Shown: piece by piece, positions 35,963 to 45,553 of the stretch
Layout of the letters: every line of letters starts with the position of its first letter
Numbering within the stretch: the stretch's first letter is position 1
Assembly (NCBI GenBank): GCA_963736355.1
Contig: CAVTOO010000022.1
Location: 62,001 to 126,000, forward strand
DNA from: CAVTOO01 sp963736355
GTDB lineage: Bacteria; Pseudomonadota; Alphaproteobacteria; Rhizobiales; Xanthobacteraceae
Direction of reading: 5' to 3'
Length of the DNA stretch: 64,000 bases
Made by a program: the position numbers and the translations under genes
Notes under the pieces: model-generated
What the model saw: the letters and a program-made list of their open reading frames with translations, nothing else
Told to the model about the DNA's origin: nothing
Database searches by the model: none

Positions 35963-36901
35963 ATGAACGACGCGCCTGACAAGAAACAAAGCTGGTGGAG
36001 CCGCCTCTCGGGCGGCCTCAAGCGCACCTCCGCGTCCATCGGCACCGCGATCGCCGATCTCGTCGTCCGGCGCAAGCTCGACCGCGCCATGGTCGAGGAG
36101 ATCGAGGACGTGCTGCTGCGCGCCGATCTCGGCGTCGATGTCGCGGCGCGCATTTCCGCCGCCGTCGGCCAGGGCCGCTACGACAAGGCGATCTCCGCCG
36201 ACGAGGTCAAGGCGATCGTCGCCGAGGAAGTCGAGACGGTTCTCGCCGCTGTCGCCAGGCCGCTCGTGGTCGATGAGGCGAAGAAGCCGTTCGTCATTCT
36301 TGTGATCGGCGTCAACGGTTCGGGCAAGACCACCACCATCGGCAAGCTGGCTGCAAAATTCTCGGGCGAAGGCCGCAAGGTGATGCTCGCGGCCGGCGAT
36401 ACGTTCCGCGCCGCGGCCATCGAACAGTTGAAAATCTGGGGCACGCGCACGAATTCGCCCGTTATCGCGCGCGAGCACGGCGCCGATGCCGCCGGTCTCG
36501 CCTTCGATGCGCTGACGGCGGCGAAGGCCGAGGGCATCGATGTGCTGCTGGTCGATACCGCCGGCCGGTTGCAGAACCGCGCCGAGCTGATGAGCGAACT
36601 GGAGAAAGTCGTCCGCGTCATCAGGAAGGTCGATGCCGAGGCGCCGCATGCCGTGCTGCTGGTGCTCGATGCCACGGTCGGCCAGAACGCGCTGTCGCAG
36701 GTCGAGGTGTTTCATCGCACCGCCGGCGTGACCGGTCTGGTCATGACCAAGCTCGACGGCACCGCGCGCGGCGGCATTCTCGTCGCCATCGCCGCGAAAT
36801 TCGGATTGCCGGTGCATTTCATCGGCGTCGGCGAAGGCGTCGAGGATCTCGCGCCGTTCACCGCGCGCGATTTTGCCAGAGCCATTGCGGGGTTGGAATG
36901 A
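35963..36901 (+). CDS. ftsY: signal recognition particle receptor FtsY
   Basis: A 312-residue SRP-receptor GTPase that docks Ffh-bound ribosomes at the membrane. The NG domain is complete: VIGVNGSGKTTTIGKLAAKF (P-loop), AGDTFRAAAIEQLKIWG, DVLLVDTAGRLQNRAELM, VMTKLDGTARGGILVAIA and HFIGVGEGVEDLAPF. The short N-terminal segment (DKKQSWWSRLSGGLKRTSAS) is the membrane-interacting amphipathic part; the acidic A domain of E. coli is absent, as usual in alphaproteobacteria. The stop overlaps a possible ATG of yciB. Confidence 0.98.
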   Translation: MNDAPDKKQSWWSRLSGGLKRTSASIGTAIADLVVRRKLDRAMVEEIEDVLLRADLGVDVAARISAAVGQGRYDKAISADEVKAIVAEEVETVLAAVARPLVVDEAKKPFVILVIGVNGSGKTTTIGKLAAKFSGEGRKVMLAAGDTFRAAAIEQLKIWGTRTNSPVIAREHGADAAGLAFDALTAAKAEGIDVLLVDTAGRLQNRAELMSELEKVVRVIRKVDAEAPHAVLLVLDATVGQNALSQVEVFHRTAGVTGLVMTKLDGTARGGILVAIAAKFGLPVHFIGVGEGVEDLAPFTARDFARAIAGLE

Positions 36902-37578
36902 TCCCAAAACCCGTCATTCCGGGAACCGCGTTTCCGGATAAGATCCCTGTCTTTCGTTCAGTGAAGGGAGATCTAACGAATGTCGCAACGCCGGAGAATC
37001 AAGCGCACACCCTCAGCCCCTTCGTCAAGCTCGCGCTCGAACTCGGCCCGCTGGTTGTGTTCTTTCTCGCCAATTCGCGATTCGGAATTTTCACCGCGAC
37101 GGCGATTTTCATGGGCGCGGTCGCCGTCTCGCTCGTGACGTCGTGGATTCTGACGCGGCACCTGCCGATCATGACCATCGTCACCGCCGTCGTCGTCGCC
37201 GTGTTCGGCACGCTGACGCTGATCCTGCAGGACGAGACCTTCATCAAGATCAAGCCGACCATGATCTACGCGCTGTTCGGCGCCGTGCTTGCCGGCGGGC
37301 TGGCGTTCGGCCGCTCCTACATCGCGATCCTGTTCGACTCCGTTTTCAGTCTCACGGCGGAGGGCTGGCGCAAGCTCACCATTCGCTGGTGCATCTTCTT
37401 CTTTGCCATGGCGGCGCTGAACGAGATCGTCTGGCGCACGCAGACGACGGATTTCTGGGTCGGCTTCAAATTGTTCGGCGCGATCCCGCTGACGCTCGTG
37501 TTCGGCATGCTGCAATATCCGCTGCTGCAGCGCTATCAGGCCGACGAAGCCAAATCCGACACCACACCCGGCGCGTAA
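36898..37578 (+). CDS. yciB: septation protein A family (YciB / inner-membrane protein)
   Basis: About 200 conserved residues with five or more membrane helices and the YciB signature FVKLALELGPLVVFFLANSR near the start, plus KIKPTMIYALFGAVLAGGLA and NEIVWRTQTTDFWVGFKLFG. It functions in envelope integrity and septation. The start is uncertain: ATG 36898 overlaps the ftsY stop but adds 30 residues encoded by what looks like half a REP element. GTG 36961 is in frame; ATG 36980 has the best ribosome site (GGGAG) but needs one missing base nearby to be in frame. Confidence 0.9.
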   Translation: MIPKPVIPGTAFPDKIPVFRSVKGDLTNVATPENQAHTLSPFVKLALELGPLVVFFLANSRFGIFTATAIFMGAVAVSLVTSWILTRHLPIMTIVTAVVVAVFGTLTLILQDETFIKIKPTMIYALFGAVLAGGLAFGRSYIAILFDSVFSLTAEGWRKLTIRWCIFFFAMAALNEIVWRTQTTDFWVGFKLFGAIPLTLVFGMLQYPLLQRYQADEAKSDTTPGA

Positions 37579-37586
37579 ACGAAAAA

Positions 37587-37615
37587 GCGCGCCGGCAAGG
37601 GGGTTGCCGGCGCGC
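37587..37615. terminator. hairpin after yciB
   Basis: GCGCGCCGGCAA / TTGCCGGCGCGC stem with a GGGGG-containing loop 8 bases after the yciB stop; very stable but without a clean T-run on the plus strand. Confidence 0.55.
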
Positions 37616-37640
37616 CTCTTCACGAGACCAGACGCATCAA

Positions 37641-37687
37641 AGCATGATCGCCAAAAACGGGGACCTGTTTTCCGGACAGATCATGCT
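37641..37687. repeat. interspersed palindrome, family 1 copy 4
   Basis: Ends AGCATGATC and GATCATGCT with core AAAAACGGGGACCTGTTTTCCGG. It lies in the yciB/ComEA-like intergenic gap (37579-37848). Confidence 0.75.
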
Positions 37688-37848
37688 CGAACGCTGCGAC
37701 TGACGCGATTTACATCCGAACGCGCGCGTCGCCGAACCACTTCATCCCGACAGCAGAGACAAACACGAGACGCCGTGGCTGGAACGCAAGTTCTCGGGAA
37801 GCTCGCAAGTTCTCGAAAACGCAAGTTCTCGAAAACGATTGTCGAAAA

Positions 37849-38220
37849 TCAGCTCTTCTGCTTGGCGATGATGTGGTCCTTGATGTCGTTATAGACATTC
37901 TGCGGCACCACATTCTTGCTCACCAGCTCGTCCTTGGCCTTGAACGGACGGGCCTTGACGATGGCTTCGGCGCGCACCTTGCCGACGCCCTTGAGGGCTT
38001 CGAGCTGGGCGGTCGTCGCGGTGTTGATGTCGAGCAGGTCGGCCGTCGTTGCCGAAGTCGTCTTGGCCGAGGTCGCCTTGGCCGCAGGCGTCGTGGTGGC
38101 GGCGGGCGCCATCTTCGTTGTTTCCGGCGCCTTGGTGTTGGTCTGCGGAGCCTGCGCCATCAGCGGAGTGGCGGCGAGCAGGGCAATGGCAGTCAAGGTG
38201 CCGAGTGAGAGTTTACGCAT
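37849..38220 (-). CDS. secreted helix-hairpin-helix (ComEA-like) protein
   Basis: A 123-residue protein: signal peptide (RKLSLGTLTAIALLAATPL, cleavage at LMAQA), a Thr/Ala/Lys-rich linker and a C-terminal HhH domain (LLDINTATTAQLEALKGVGK followed by RAEAIVKARPFK) as in ComEA DNA-uptake proteins. Here it stands alone without other competence genes, so DNA uptake is possible but unproven. GGAGG lies about 7 bases before ATG 38220. Confidence 0.85.
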   Translation of the reverse strand: MRKLSLGTLTAIALLAATPLMAQAPQTNTKAPETTKMAPAATTTPAAKATSAKTTSATTADLLDINTATTAQLEALKGVGKVRAEAIVKARPFKAKDELVSKNVVPQNVYNDIKDHIIAKQKS

Positions 38221-38247
38221 CGTTGTCCTCCTGGGACTGTTTTGTTC

Positions 38248-38295
38248 GAGCACGATCCCGAAAAAGGGTGATCACTTTTCGGATCAGATCGTGTT
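38248..38295. repeat. interspersed palindrome, family 1 copy 5
   Basis: Ends GAGCACGATC and GATCGTGTTC with core CCCGAAAAAGG and CACTTTTCGG. It lies 27 bases upstream of the ComEA-like start. Confidence 0.75.
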
Positions 38296-38415
38296 CCTCC
38301 AACGCGGTTGATCTCGCACCTGATTCATGGCGCGATTCCGGCGGCAGAATGAACGGCAGATAAATGGCGATTTATTTTTCGATCACGATCCCGAGACGCG
38401 TCGTTCAGGAACCGT

Positions 38416-39007
38416 TCAGTTCACGCGCGCGAGAGCGCGTTCGATCTCCGGCACCAGCGTGCCGCGCAGATTGTCCGGCGTGATCGGGCCGATCAGCTTG
38501 TAGGCGATGGCGCCGTCGCGCCCGACGACGAACGTCTCCGGCACGCCGTAAACGCCCCATTCGATCGCGGCGCGTCCGTTGGCATCGACGCCGACCTGCG
38601 TGAAAGGGTTGCCGTGTCGTCCAAGGAAACGCCGCGCATTGTCGGCTGAGTCCTTGTAGTTGATGCCGACGATCTGAATGCGAGAGTCCTGCGCGAGCTG
38701 CATCAGCAGCGGCGCCTCGTCATGACACGGCACGCACCACGACGCCCACACATTGACGACGCTGACCTTGCCCTTGAACGCGGCGGGATCGAGCCCGGCC
38801 ACTTCAGCGCCATTGCGCATCAGTCCGGCGAGCGGCGGCAGCAATGTCGCCGGCGCGGGGCGGCCGATCAATGCGGAGGGAATGCGCGCGGGATCACCCG
38901 CGCCGAGACGAAACGCAAACAGTGCGGCAAGCGCCACGAACACGACCAGCGGCGCGAAGCAACAGCAGCCGGTTACGACCGCGCGGTTGCGGCTCGCCGT
39001 CCGTCAT
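38416..39007 (-). CDS. ccmG: cytochrome c biogenesis thioredoxin CcmG/DsbE (one +1 frameshift as read)
   Basis: Membrane-anchored thiol oxidoreductase that reduces apocytochrome c for heme ligation. The thioredoxin domain has the active site VNVWASWCVPCHDEAPLL and the later GVYGVPETFVVGRDG. ATG 39007 overlaps the ccmD stop (ATGA) and starts TDGEPQPRGRN; the frame must drop one C at about 38962 to continue into APLVVFVALAALFAFRLGAG, the transmembrane anchor. The corrected length is about 196 residues. It is last gene of ccmA-B-C-D-G on the minus strand. Confidence 0.93.
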
Positions 39008-39180
39008 CGCGCGCTCTCGCGCGCGGAGCGGCGCGTCACGCCGCTGGCTTCAAGCGCCTTGAGCGTCGCCTGCTGATGCCGGTAGTCGACGATAACCCAT
39101 CCGACGAGACCGACGAGCACAGTCACGGCCGCAACATAAGAAGCGACAATGAAGAACGCGTGCGGTCCGAGCGATGTCAT
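39004..39180 (-). CDS. ccmD: heme exporter protein CcmD
   Basis: A 58-residue single-helix protein: TSLGPHAFFIVASYVAAVTV followed by a basic cytoplasmic tail (DYRHQQATLKALEASGVTRR). It stabilises the CcmC-CcmE heme-handover complex. The start overlaps the ccmC stop and the stop overlaps the ccmG start, both as ATGA, so the three are translationally coupled. Confidence 0.93.
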   Translation of the reverse strand: MTSLGPHAFFIVASYVAAVTVLVGLVGWVIVDYRHQQATLKALEASGVTRRSARESAR

Positions 39181-39923
39181 CTCAGATCGTGACGGTTTTC
39201 TGCGCTGCTGGCCTGCATCAGATGCAGGGTGCGGATGCGGCGGCGCAGGATCTCGTTGCGCATGGCGGCCAGATGCAGCGTCAAGAACAGAAAGAAGAAC
39301 GCCACCGCCATGACCAGAAGCGGGATCAGCATGCTGGGATGAATGGTCGGTCCGCCGAGGCGCAGCACGGCGGCGGGCTGATGCAGCGTGTTCCACCAGT
39401 CGACCGAGAATTTGATGATCGGCAGATTGATCGCGCCGACCAGTGTCATGATGGCGGCGGCGCGCGCCGCGCGCGACGGATCGTCCACGGAGCGCCACAG
39501 CGCCATGACGCCGAGATACATCAGGAACAGGATCAGCACCGAGGTCAGCCGCGCGTCCCATTCCCAATAGGTGCCCCACATCGGCCGGCCCCACAGCGAA
39601 CCGGTGATCAGCGCGAGCAGCGTGAACGCGGCGCCGATGGGTGCGGCCGCCTTGGCGGCGACATCGGCCAGCGGATGCCGCCACACCAGCGTGCCGAGCG
39701 CGGCGATGCTCATCACGCTCCAGACCGCCATGGCGAGCCATGCGTTGGGAACGTGAATGAACATGATCTTGACGGTCGCGCCCTGCTGATAGTCGTCCGG
39801 CGACAGCGCAAACACCTGGAACAGGCCGATGGCGAATAGCAGCGCGCTCGCGCCCGCGAGCCACGGCAGGACGCGTCCGACGAAAGTCAGGAACCGGCTC
39901 GGGTTGGCGAGATCCATCAACAT
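39177..39923 (-). CDS. ccmC: heme exporter / heme handling protein CcmC
   Basis: A 248-residue six-helix membrane protein of the heme-handling family. The periplasmic tryptophan-rich signature is WGRPMWGTYWEWDARLTSVL, with the external heme-ligand histidines in FIHVPNAWLAM and GGPTIHPSML. It delivers heme to CcmE. ATG 39917 is an alternative start two codons in. A 133-base gap separates it from ccmB; no gene is seen there. Confidence 0.97.
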   Translation of the reverse strand: MLMDLANPSRFLTFVGRVLPWLAGASALLFAIGLFQVFALSPDDYQQGATVKIMFIHVPNAWLAMAVWSVMSIAALGTLVWRHPLADVAAKAAAPIGAAFTLLALITGSLWGRPMWGTYWEWDARLTSVLILFLMYLGVMALWRSVDDPSRAARAAAIMTLVGAINLPIIKFSVDWWNTLHQPAAVLRLGGPTIHPSMLIPLLVMAVAFFFLFLTLHLAAMRNEILRRRIRTLHLMQASSAENRHDLR

Positions 39924-40056
39924 GGCGTGGTGATAGTCATCCTGCGTGGTTGCGGCAATGTGGAAACCGACACGTCATGCAAATGCGTCAACGAGCGGCG
40001 CTAGTTCTCCTCCCAATTGGGGGAGATCGACAATCCTTCAAATCCGCGAGACGGCA

Positions 40057-40725
40057 TCAATCAAATCCCTGCCTCAGGCTTGCCGCCGCCGCGAAAGGTC
40101 CGATGACGAGGCTCGCAAGGCTGAGCGCGCACAGGATCAGAAATGGCGTCGAGAAATTCATCGGCCCTTCGACGGCGGCATTCGACGCCGCGACGCCGAA
40201 AATCAGAACCGGGATCGACAGCGGGATCACCAGCACCGCCAGCAGCAGCCCGCCACGGCGCAGCGTCACCGCGAGTGCAGCTCCAATCAGCCCGGTGAAT
40301 GTCAGGGCCGGAGTGCCGACCGCAAGCGTCAGCGCCACCGCCGCGGTCGCGCGGAATTCCAGATTGAGCATCAGCGCGACGATGGGCACGGCGAGGATCA
40401 GCGGAATGCCCGCGGCGATCCAGTGCGCGAACGCCTTCGTCAGGCAGGCGAGTTCGAGCGGCGTGCGGCTCATCACCATCAGATCGAGCGAGCCGTCGTC
40501 GAGGTCGGACGCAAACAATCGGTCGAGCGTCAGCAGCGAGGCGAGCAGTGCGCCAAGCCACAGGATCGCCGGGCCGATCCGCTTCAGGAGGTTGGTGTCG
40601 GGGCCGATCGCAAACGGCATCAGCACGACGACGGTGACGAAAAACAAAACACCGATCAGCGCGCCGCCGCCGATGCGCAGCGCGACGCGTAGCTCACGAT
40701 GAAAAAGGGCGCGCAGCGGGCTCAT
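40057..40725 (-). CDS. ccmB: heme exporter protein CcmB
   Basis: A 222-residue ABC permease subunit with six hydrophobic helices. Family stretches are LRALFHRELRVALRIGGGAL, LFASDLDDGSLDLMVMSRTP and RRGGLLLAVLVIPLSIPVLI. Together with CcmA it forms the ABC part of the system I cytochrome c maturation machinery. The ATG overlaps the ccmA stop (ATGA). Confidence 0.96.
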   Translation of the reverse strand: MSPLRALFHRELRVALRIGGGALIGVLFFVTVVVLMPFAIGPDTNLLKRIGPAILWLGALLASLLTLDRLFASDLDDGSLDLMVMSRTPLELACLTKAFAHWIAAGIPLILAVPIVALMLNLEFRATAAVALTLAVGTPALTFTGLIGAALAVTLRRGGLLLAVLVIPLSIPVLIFGVAASNAAVEGPMNFSTPFLILCALSLASLVIGPFAAAASLRQGFD

Positions 40726-41327
40726 CGCGCGCCTCCGATATGCAGCTGTTTGGCGCCGAGCAGCCCGAGCGGGCCGTGAGTGGCCGCGATCACCAGTCCG
40801 CCGGCCTTCAGGTGATCGGTCATCAGCGTCGTCAGCATGGTCTGGGCTGCGGCGTCGAGCGAGGAGGTCGGCTCGTCCAGAAGCCAGATCGGGCGGGGTA
40901 CGGCGATCAGCCGCGCGATCGACAGCCGCCGCCTTTGTCCGGCCGACAGATACGCGGCCGGCAGGCCGGCGACGGTGTTGAGGCCGACGGTGGACAGCGC
41001 ATCGGTTTTGTCGGCGCCGCTGCCGCCAAGATAGGCCCGCCAGAAGTCGAGATTTTCCGTCACCGTCAGCGCGGATTTCAGCGCGTCGCGGTGGCCCAGA
41101 TAGTGGCAATGCTCGGGAGTGGAGAGGTCGCTGTCACCGCCGTCGAGGACGATGCGGCCTTTGGCCACGGCGAGAAGTCCCGCAATCATGCGCAGCAGCG
41201 AGGATTTTCCGGCGCCATTGCGGCCGGTCAGAGTCAGCGCTTCGCCCGCCGCCACCTCGAAGTCGAGATTGGCGAACACCTCGCGCCCGCCGCGCAGGCA
41301 GGTCAGTCCGTTTGCCGAAAGCCGCAT
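40722..41327 (-). CDS. ccmA: cytochrome c biogenesis ABC transporter ATPase CcmA
   Basis: A 201-residue ATPase with Walker A TGRNGAGKSSLLRM, ABC signature LSAGQRRRLSIARL and Walker B IWLLDEPTSSLD. It is the short single-domain type typical of CcmA and drives release of holo-CcmE. First gene of the ccm cluster on the minus strand, divergent from acnA across a 222-base gap. Confidence 0.97.
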   Translation of the reverse strand: MRLSANGLTCLRGGREVFANLDFEVAAGEALTLTGRNGAGKSSLLRMIAGLLAVAKGRIVLDGGDSDLSTPEHCHYLGHRDALKSALTVTENLDFWRAYLGGSGADKTDALSTVGLNTVAGLPAAYLSAGQRRRLSIARLIAVPRPIWLLDEPTSSLDAAAQTMLTTLMTDHLKAGGLVIAATHGPLGLLGAKQLHIGGAR

Positions 41328-41549
41328 ACCCAGCCCGCTGAAAATTCCTCAATCCAGCCATGCCGCAAATCGAGCAGCTTGCGAGCGTGCCGAACTGGCG
41401 GCGCGCGCGAAAAGATTTTATAGGAACATCTCTAAACTGTGCGCAGATGGGGAATTGACCACCGCTTCCCGATACCGGAAAAGGTGTCTAAATACCTCTT
41501 ATCGCGACGTCCAGCCTTTTGCCAACCGTCAATACGGGACCCGCCTCAC

Positions 41550-44268
41550 ATGACCTCGCTCGACAGCTTCAAATGCGCCAAAACCCTCAAAGTCGGTGGC
41601 AAGACCTACGTCTATTACAGCCTGCCGACGGCGGAAAAGAACGGGCTGAAGGGCATTTCGAAGCTCCCCGCCTCGATGAAGGTGCTTCTTGAGAATCTGC
41701 TGCGCAACGAAGACGGTCGCACGGTCAAGAAGGAAGACATTCAGGCCGTCGCCAAGTGGCTCAAGACCGGCAAGCTCGAGCATGAAGTCGCGTTCCGCCC
41801 CGCGCGCGTTCTGATGCAGGATTTCACCGGCGTGCCGGCGGTCGTCGATCTCGCCGCCATGCGCAACGCCATGAAGGCGCTCGGCGGCGACGCCGAGAAG
41901 ATCAACCCGCTGGTGCCGGTCGATCTCGTCATCGACCATTCCGTGATCGTGAACTTCTTCGGCGACAACGGCGCCTTCAAGAAGAACGTCACCGAAGAGT
42001 ACAAGCAGAACCAGGAGCGCTACGAATTCCTGAAATGGGGTCAGGGCGCGTTCACGAATTTCTCCGTCGTGCCGCCGGGCACCGGCATCTGCCATCAGGT
42101 CAATCTTGAATATCTCGCCCAGACCGTCTGGACGAAGAAGGAAAAGATGACCATCGGCAAGAAGACCGCGACCTATGAGGTCGCCTATCCGGACACGCTG
42201 GTCGGCACCGATTCGCACACCACCATGGTCAACGGTCTCGCCGTGCTCGGCTGGGGCGTCGGCGGTATCGAAGCGGAAGCCGCGATGCTCGGCCAGCCCG
42301 TGTCGATGCTGCTGCCGGAAGTCGTCGGCTTCAAGCTCAAGGGCAAGCTGAAGGAAGGCGTCACCGCAACCGATCTCGTGCTCACCGTCACGCAGATGCT
42401 GCGCAAGCTCGGCGTCGTCGGCAAGTTCGTCGAGTTCTTCGGTCCCGGCCTCGACTCCATGTCGGTCGCCGACAAGGCGACGATCGCCAACATGGCGCCC
42501 GAATATGGCGCGACCTGCGGCTTCTTCCCGGTCGACAAGGAAGCGCTGGATTATCTGAAGACCTCCGGTCGCGCGGCCGCGCGCGTCGCGCTGGTCGAGA
42601 AGTACTCCAAGGCGCAGGGCATGTTCCGCACCGCCGCGACCAAGGACCCGAAGTTCACCGAAACTCTGACGCTCGATCTCGCCGACGTCGTGCCGTCGCT
42701 CGCGGGTCCCAAGCGTCCCGAGGGTCGTGTCGCATTGCCGGCCGTGGCCGAAGGGTTCGCGACCGCGCTTGCGGGCGAGTACAAGAAGGCCGACGCGGTC
42801 ACGCGGTTTGCCGTCGAGAACAGCAAGTTCGATATCGGTCAGGGCGATGTGGTGATTGCCGCCATCACCTCCTGCACCAACACGTCCAACCCGAGCGTGC
42901 TCTTGGCCGCAGGTCTTCTGGCGCGCAACGCCGCGGCAAAGGGTCTCAAGGCCAAGCCCTGGGTCAAGACATCGCTCGCGCCGGGCAGCCAGGTCGTCGC
43001 CGAGTATCTCTCCAATTCCGGTCTGCAGAAGGATCTCGACAAGGTCGGGTTCAATCTCGTCGGCTTCGGCTGCACCACCTGCATCGGCAATTCGGGCCCG
43101 CTGCCGGAGGAGATCTCCAGAACCATCAACGACAACGGCATCGTCGCTGCCGCCGTGCTGTCGGGTAACCGCAACTTCGAAGGCCGCGTCTCGCCCGACG
43201 TGCAGGCGAACTATCTCGCCTCGCCGCCGCTCGTCGTCGCCTACGCGCTCGCCGGCACCGTGACCAAGGATCTCTCCACGGAGCCTCTCGGCATCGGCAA
43301 GGACGGCAAGCCGGTCTACCTGAAGGACATCTGGCCGACCTCCAAGCAGATCAACGCCTTCATCAAGAAGTACGTGACGGCGAAAATCTTCAAGAAGAAA
43401 TACGCCAATGTGTTCAAGGGCGACACCAACTGGCGCAAGATCAAGACCACCGCCGGCGAAACCTATCGCTGGAACATGTCGTCGACCTATGTGCAGAACC
43501 CGCCTTACTTCGAAGGCATGAAGGCCGAGCCGGATCCCGTCACCGATATCGTCGGCGCGCGCGTGCTGGCGCTGTTCGGCGACAAGATCACCACCGACCA
43601 CATTTCTCCGGCGGGCTCGATCAAGATCTCGTCGCCGGCTGGCAAGTATCTGTCGGAGCGACAGGTGCGCCCGGCCGACTTCAATCAGTACGGCACGCGC
43701 CGCGGCAATCATGAAATCATGATGCGTGGCACCTTCGCCAATATCCGCATCAAGAATTTCATGATGAAGGGCGCCGACGGCAACATCCCCGAGGGCGGTC
43801 TGACACGTCACTGGCCCGATGGCGAAGCCATGACGATCTATGATGCCGCGATGAAGTATCAGGAAGAGAACGTGCCGCTGGTGATCTTCGCCGGCGCCGA
43901 ATATGGCAACGGTTCGTCGCGCGACTGGGCCGCGAAGGGCACGCGTCTGCTCGGCGTTCGCGCCGTCGATCTGCGAGAGCTTCGAGCGCATCCATCGCTC
44001 CAATCTCGTCGGCATGGGCGTGCTGCCGCTGACCTTCGAGCCCGGCACGTCGTGGAAGTCGCTCGATCTCAAGGGCGACGAGCAGGTCACGATCAAGGGC
44101 CTCGCGAGCGGTCTCAAGCCGCGCCAGATGCTGTCGGCCGAGATCGTTTCCGCCGACGGTACATCGCGCAACGTGCCGCTGCTCGGCCGCATCGATACGC
44201 TCGATGAACTCGAATATTTCCGCAATGGCGGCATCCTGCACTACGTTCTGCGCCAGCTTGCGGCTTAA
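41550..44268 (+). CDS. acnA: aconitate hydratase A (one +1 frameshift as read)
   Basis: Isomerises citrate and isocitrate in the TCA cycle. The 4Fe-4S cysteines are in AAITSCTNTSNPSVLLAAG and GFGCTTCIGNSGPLP; substrate motifs include PDTLVGTDSHTTMVNGLAVL and DKITTDHISPAGSI. Near the end the frame changes: GTRLLGVRAV runs into an extra G at about 43968, after which ICESFERIHRSNLVGMGVLP continues in the next frame to the stop at 44268. The corrected protein is 905 residues, the normal AcnA length. ATG 41550 gives TSLDSFKCAKTLKVGGKTYV. Confidence 0.95.
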
Positions 44269-44400
44269 GTTGGGTTAATGACGGCGAGGCCGGTCCCGTG
44301 AACGTGACTGGCCTCACCGTGACGTGAGTGGCCGTGACTGACGCGGGCGAACTAAAACACCCATGCCGGGTTACCGGCCATGGAGCGTCGCGGAGTGGCA

Positions 44401-45163
44401 ATGATCAACGGCACGAGAGCAAGGGGATGGCGCGCACGATTTGCGGCGCTGTTCGGCTTGGCCACGGTGCTGTCGCCTGTCGTGGCGTCTGCGGAACCTC
44501 GCGCCGTGGTTGAACTGTTCACGAGCCAGGGTTGTTCGTCATGTCCGCCGGCGGACCGGTTGATCGGCGATCTCGCCAAGGACTCCCTCGATTATCGCGC
44601 TGAGTTTCCCCATCGATTACTGGGATTATCTCGGCTGGAAAGACACCCTGGCCCAGCCGAAATTCACGGCGCGTCAGCGTGGCTATGCCTATAAGCGCGG
44701 CGATCGCGAAGTTTATACGCCGCAGGTCGTCGTCAACGGCCTGACGCATGCGCTCGGCAGCGACGGCGCCGAGATTACAAGAACCATTGCAGCCACGCGC
44801 AACCGTGCCGGCGTCATGTCGGTGCCGGTGTCGCTGTCGCTCGCAGGCGGTCAGGCGACGATCGCCGTTCCGGCCTCCACGTCGGGTCAGACTGCGGCTG
44901 CGGAAGTCTGGATCTGCGGCGTCAGCCGCGAGATCAACGTCAATGTCGGACGCGGTGAAAATCGCGGACGGGAAATCGCTTACCACAACGTGGTTCGTCG
45001 CTGGCTGAAGGTCGGCGACTGGAACGGGCGCGCGGGCAATTGGTCGGTGCCGCTCGAGAACATCACCGGCGACGATATCGATTCCGCGGTGGTCTATGTG
45101 CAGGAAGGTACGCGCGAAAAGCCGGGCCTGATGCTTGGCGCGGCGCAGACGGCGCTGAAGTAG
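44401..45163 (+). CDS. DUF1223 thioredoxin-like secreted protein (one +1 frameshift as read)
   Basis: A DUF1223 family protein with a signal peptide (RFAALFGLATVLSPVVASAE) and the family hallmark VVELFTSQGCSSCPPADRLI, a thioredoxin-fold CxxC-like motif. The frame shifts at about 44591 (extra G in CTCGATT); afterwards the family text resumes as ALSFPIDYWDYLGWKDTLAQ, RQRGYAYKRGDREVYTPQVV and VNGLTHALGSDG. The corrected length is about 253 residues. An ATG seven codons upstream (44380) is possible. The role is unknown, presumably periplasmic redox. Confidence 0.85.
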
Positions 45164-45553
45164 AAATTTCCGCCGCGATCCTCAGATCAAAATCGCTCAG
45201 ACATCCGTCCAAAAGATCCGCCAAAAAAATTGAGGGCCGACTTACGCCGGCCCTCAAGAATTGGGGATTGTATTCTGTGCGAACAGACCCGGCTCCTCTG
45301 GCCCCGGGGGGCTGGGGGCTGAGGAATCCGGAACCGAAGGAACCGGGTCAACGCAGGAATAACTTTGCCCGTGCAGGGCGGCGGCGCGTTGACGAAAATA
45401 GGGCGTCTTTATGATTTCGCTGACGTCCTCGTGAGGGGATCAGGAGCGGGACCCAAGGTCTTCGAACTCCGTGCAATTTTCGCTTTTACGTCATCTGACC
45501 GCTTGCGAACGGGCAGGTCTGGCGCAATCATGGGCAAAAATCGGAGGCCGTAC
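45164..45553. other. 390-base gap without a credible gene
   Basis: It contains one hairpin (TTGAGGGCCG / CGGCCCTCAA, about 45230-45257) preceded by seven A residues, so it could terminate minus-strand transcripts. The rest shows no signal-peptide, domain-like or repeat content that I can support. Confidence 0.6.

Noticed and set aside
37849..38220. Competence locus inferred from the ComEA-like protein
   Set aside because: No comEC, comF or pilus genes are nearby; a single HhH secreted protein is not enough.
41417..41436. A TTTA...TAAA dyad upstream of acnA resembling an Irr/ICE iron-control box
   Set aside because: The half sites are too far apart and the inner bases do not match the TTTAGAA-type consensus; too weak to list as a feature.
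41529..44234. A 901-codon open frame on the minus strand
   Set aside because: It is fully antisense to acnA; long antisense frames are common in GC-rich genes because of codon-position bias, and the translation shows no domain.
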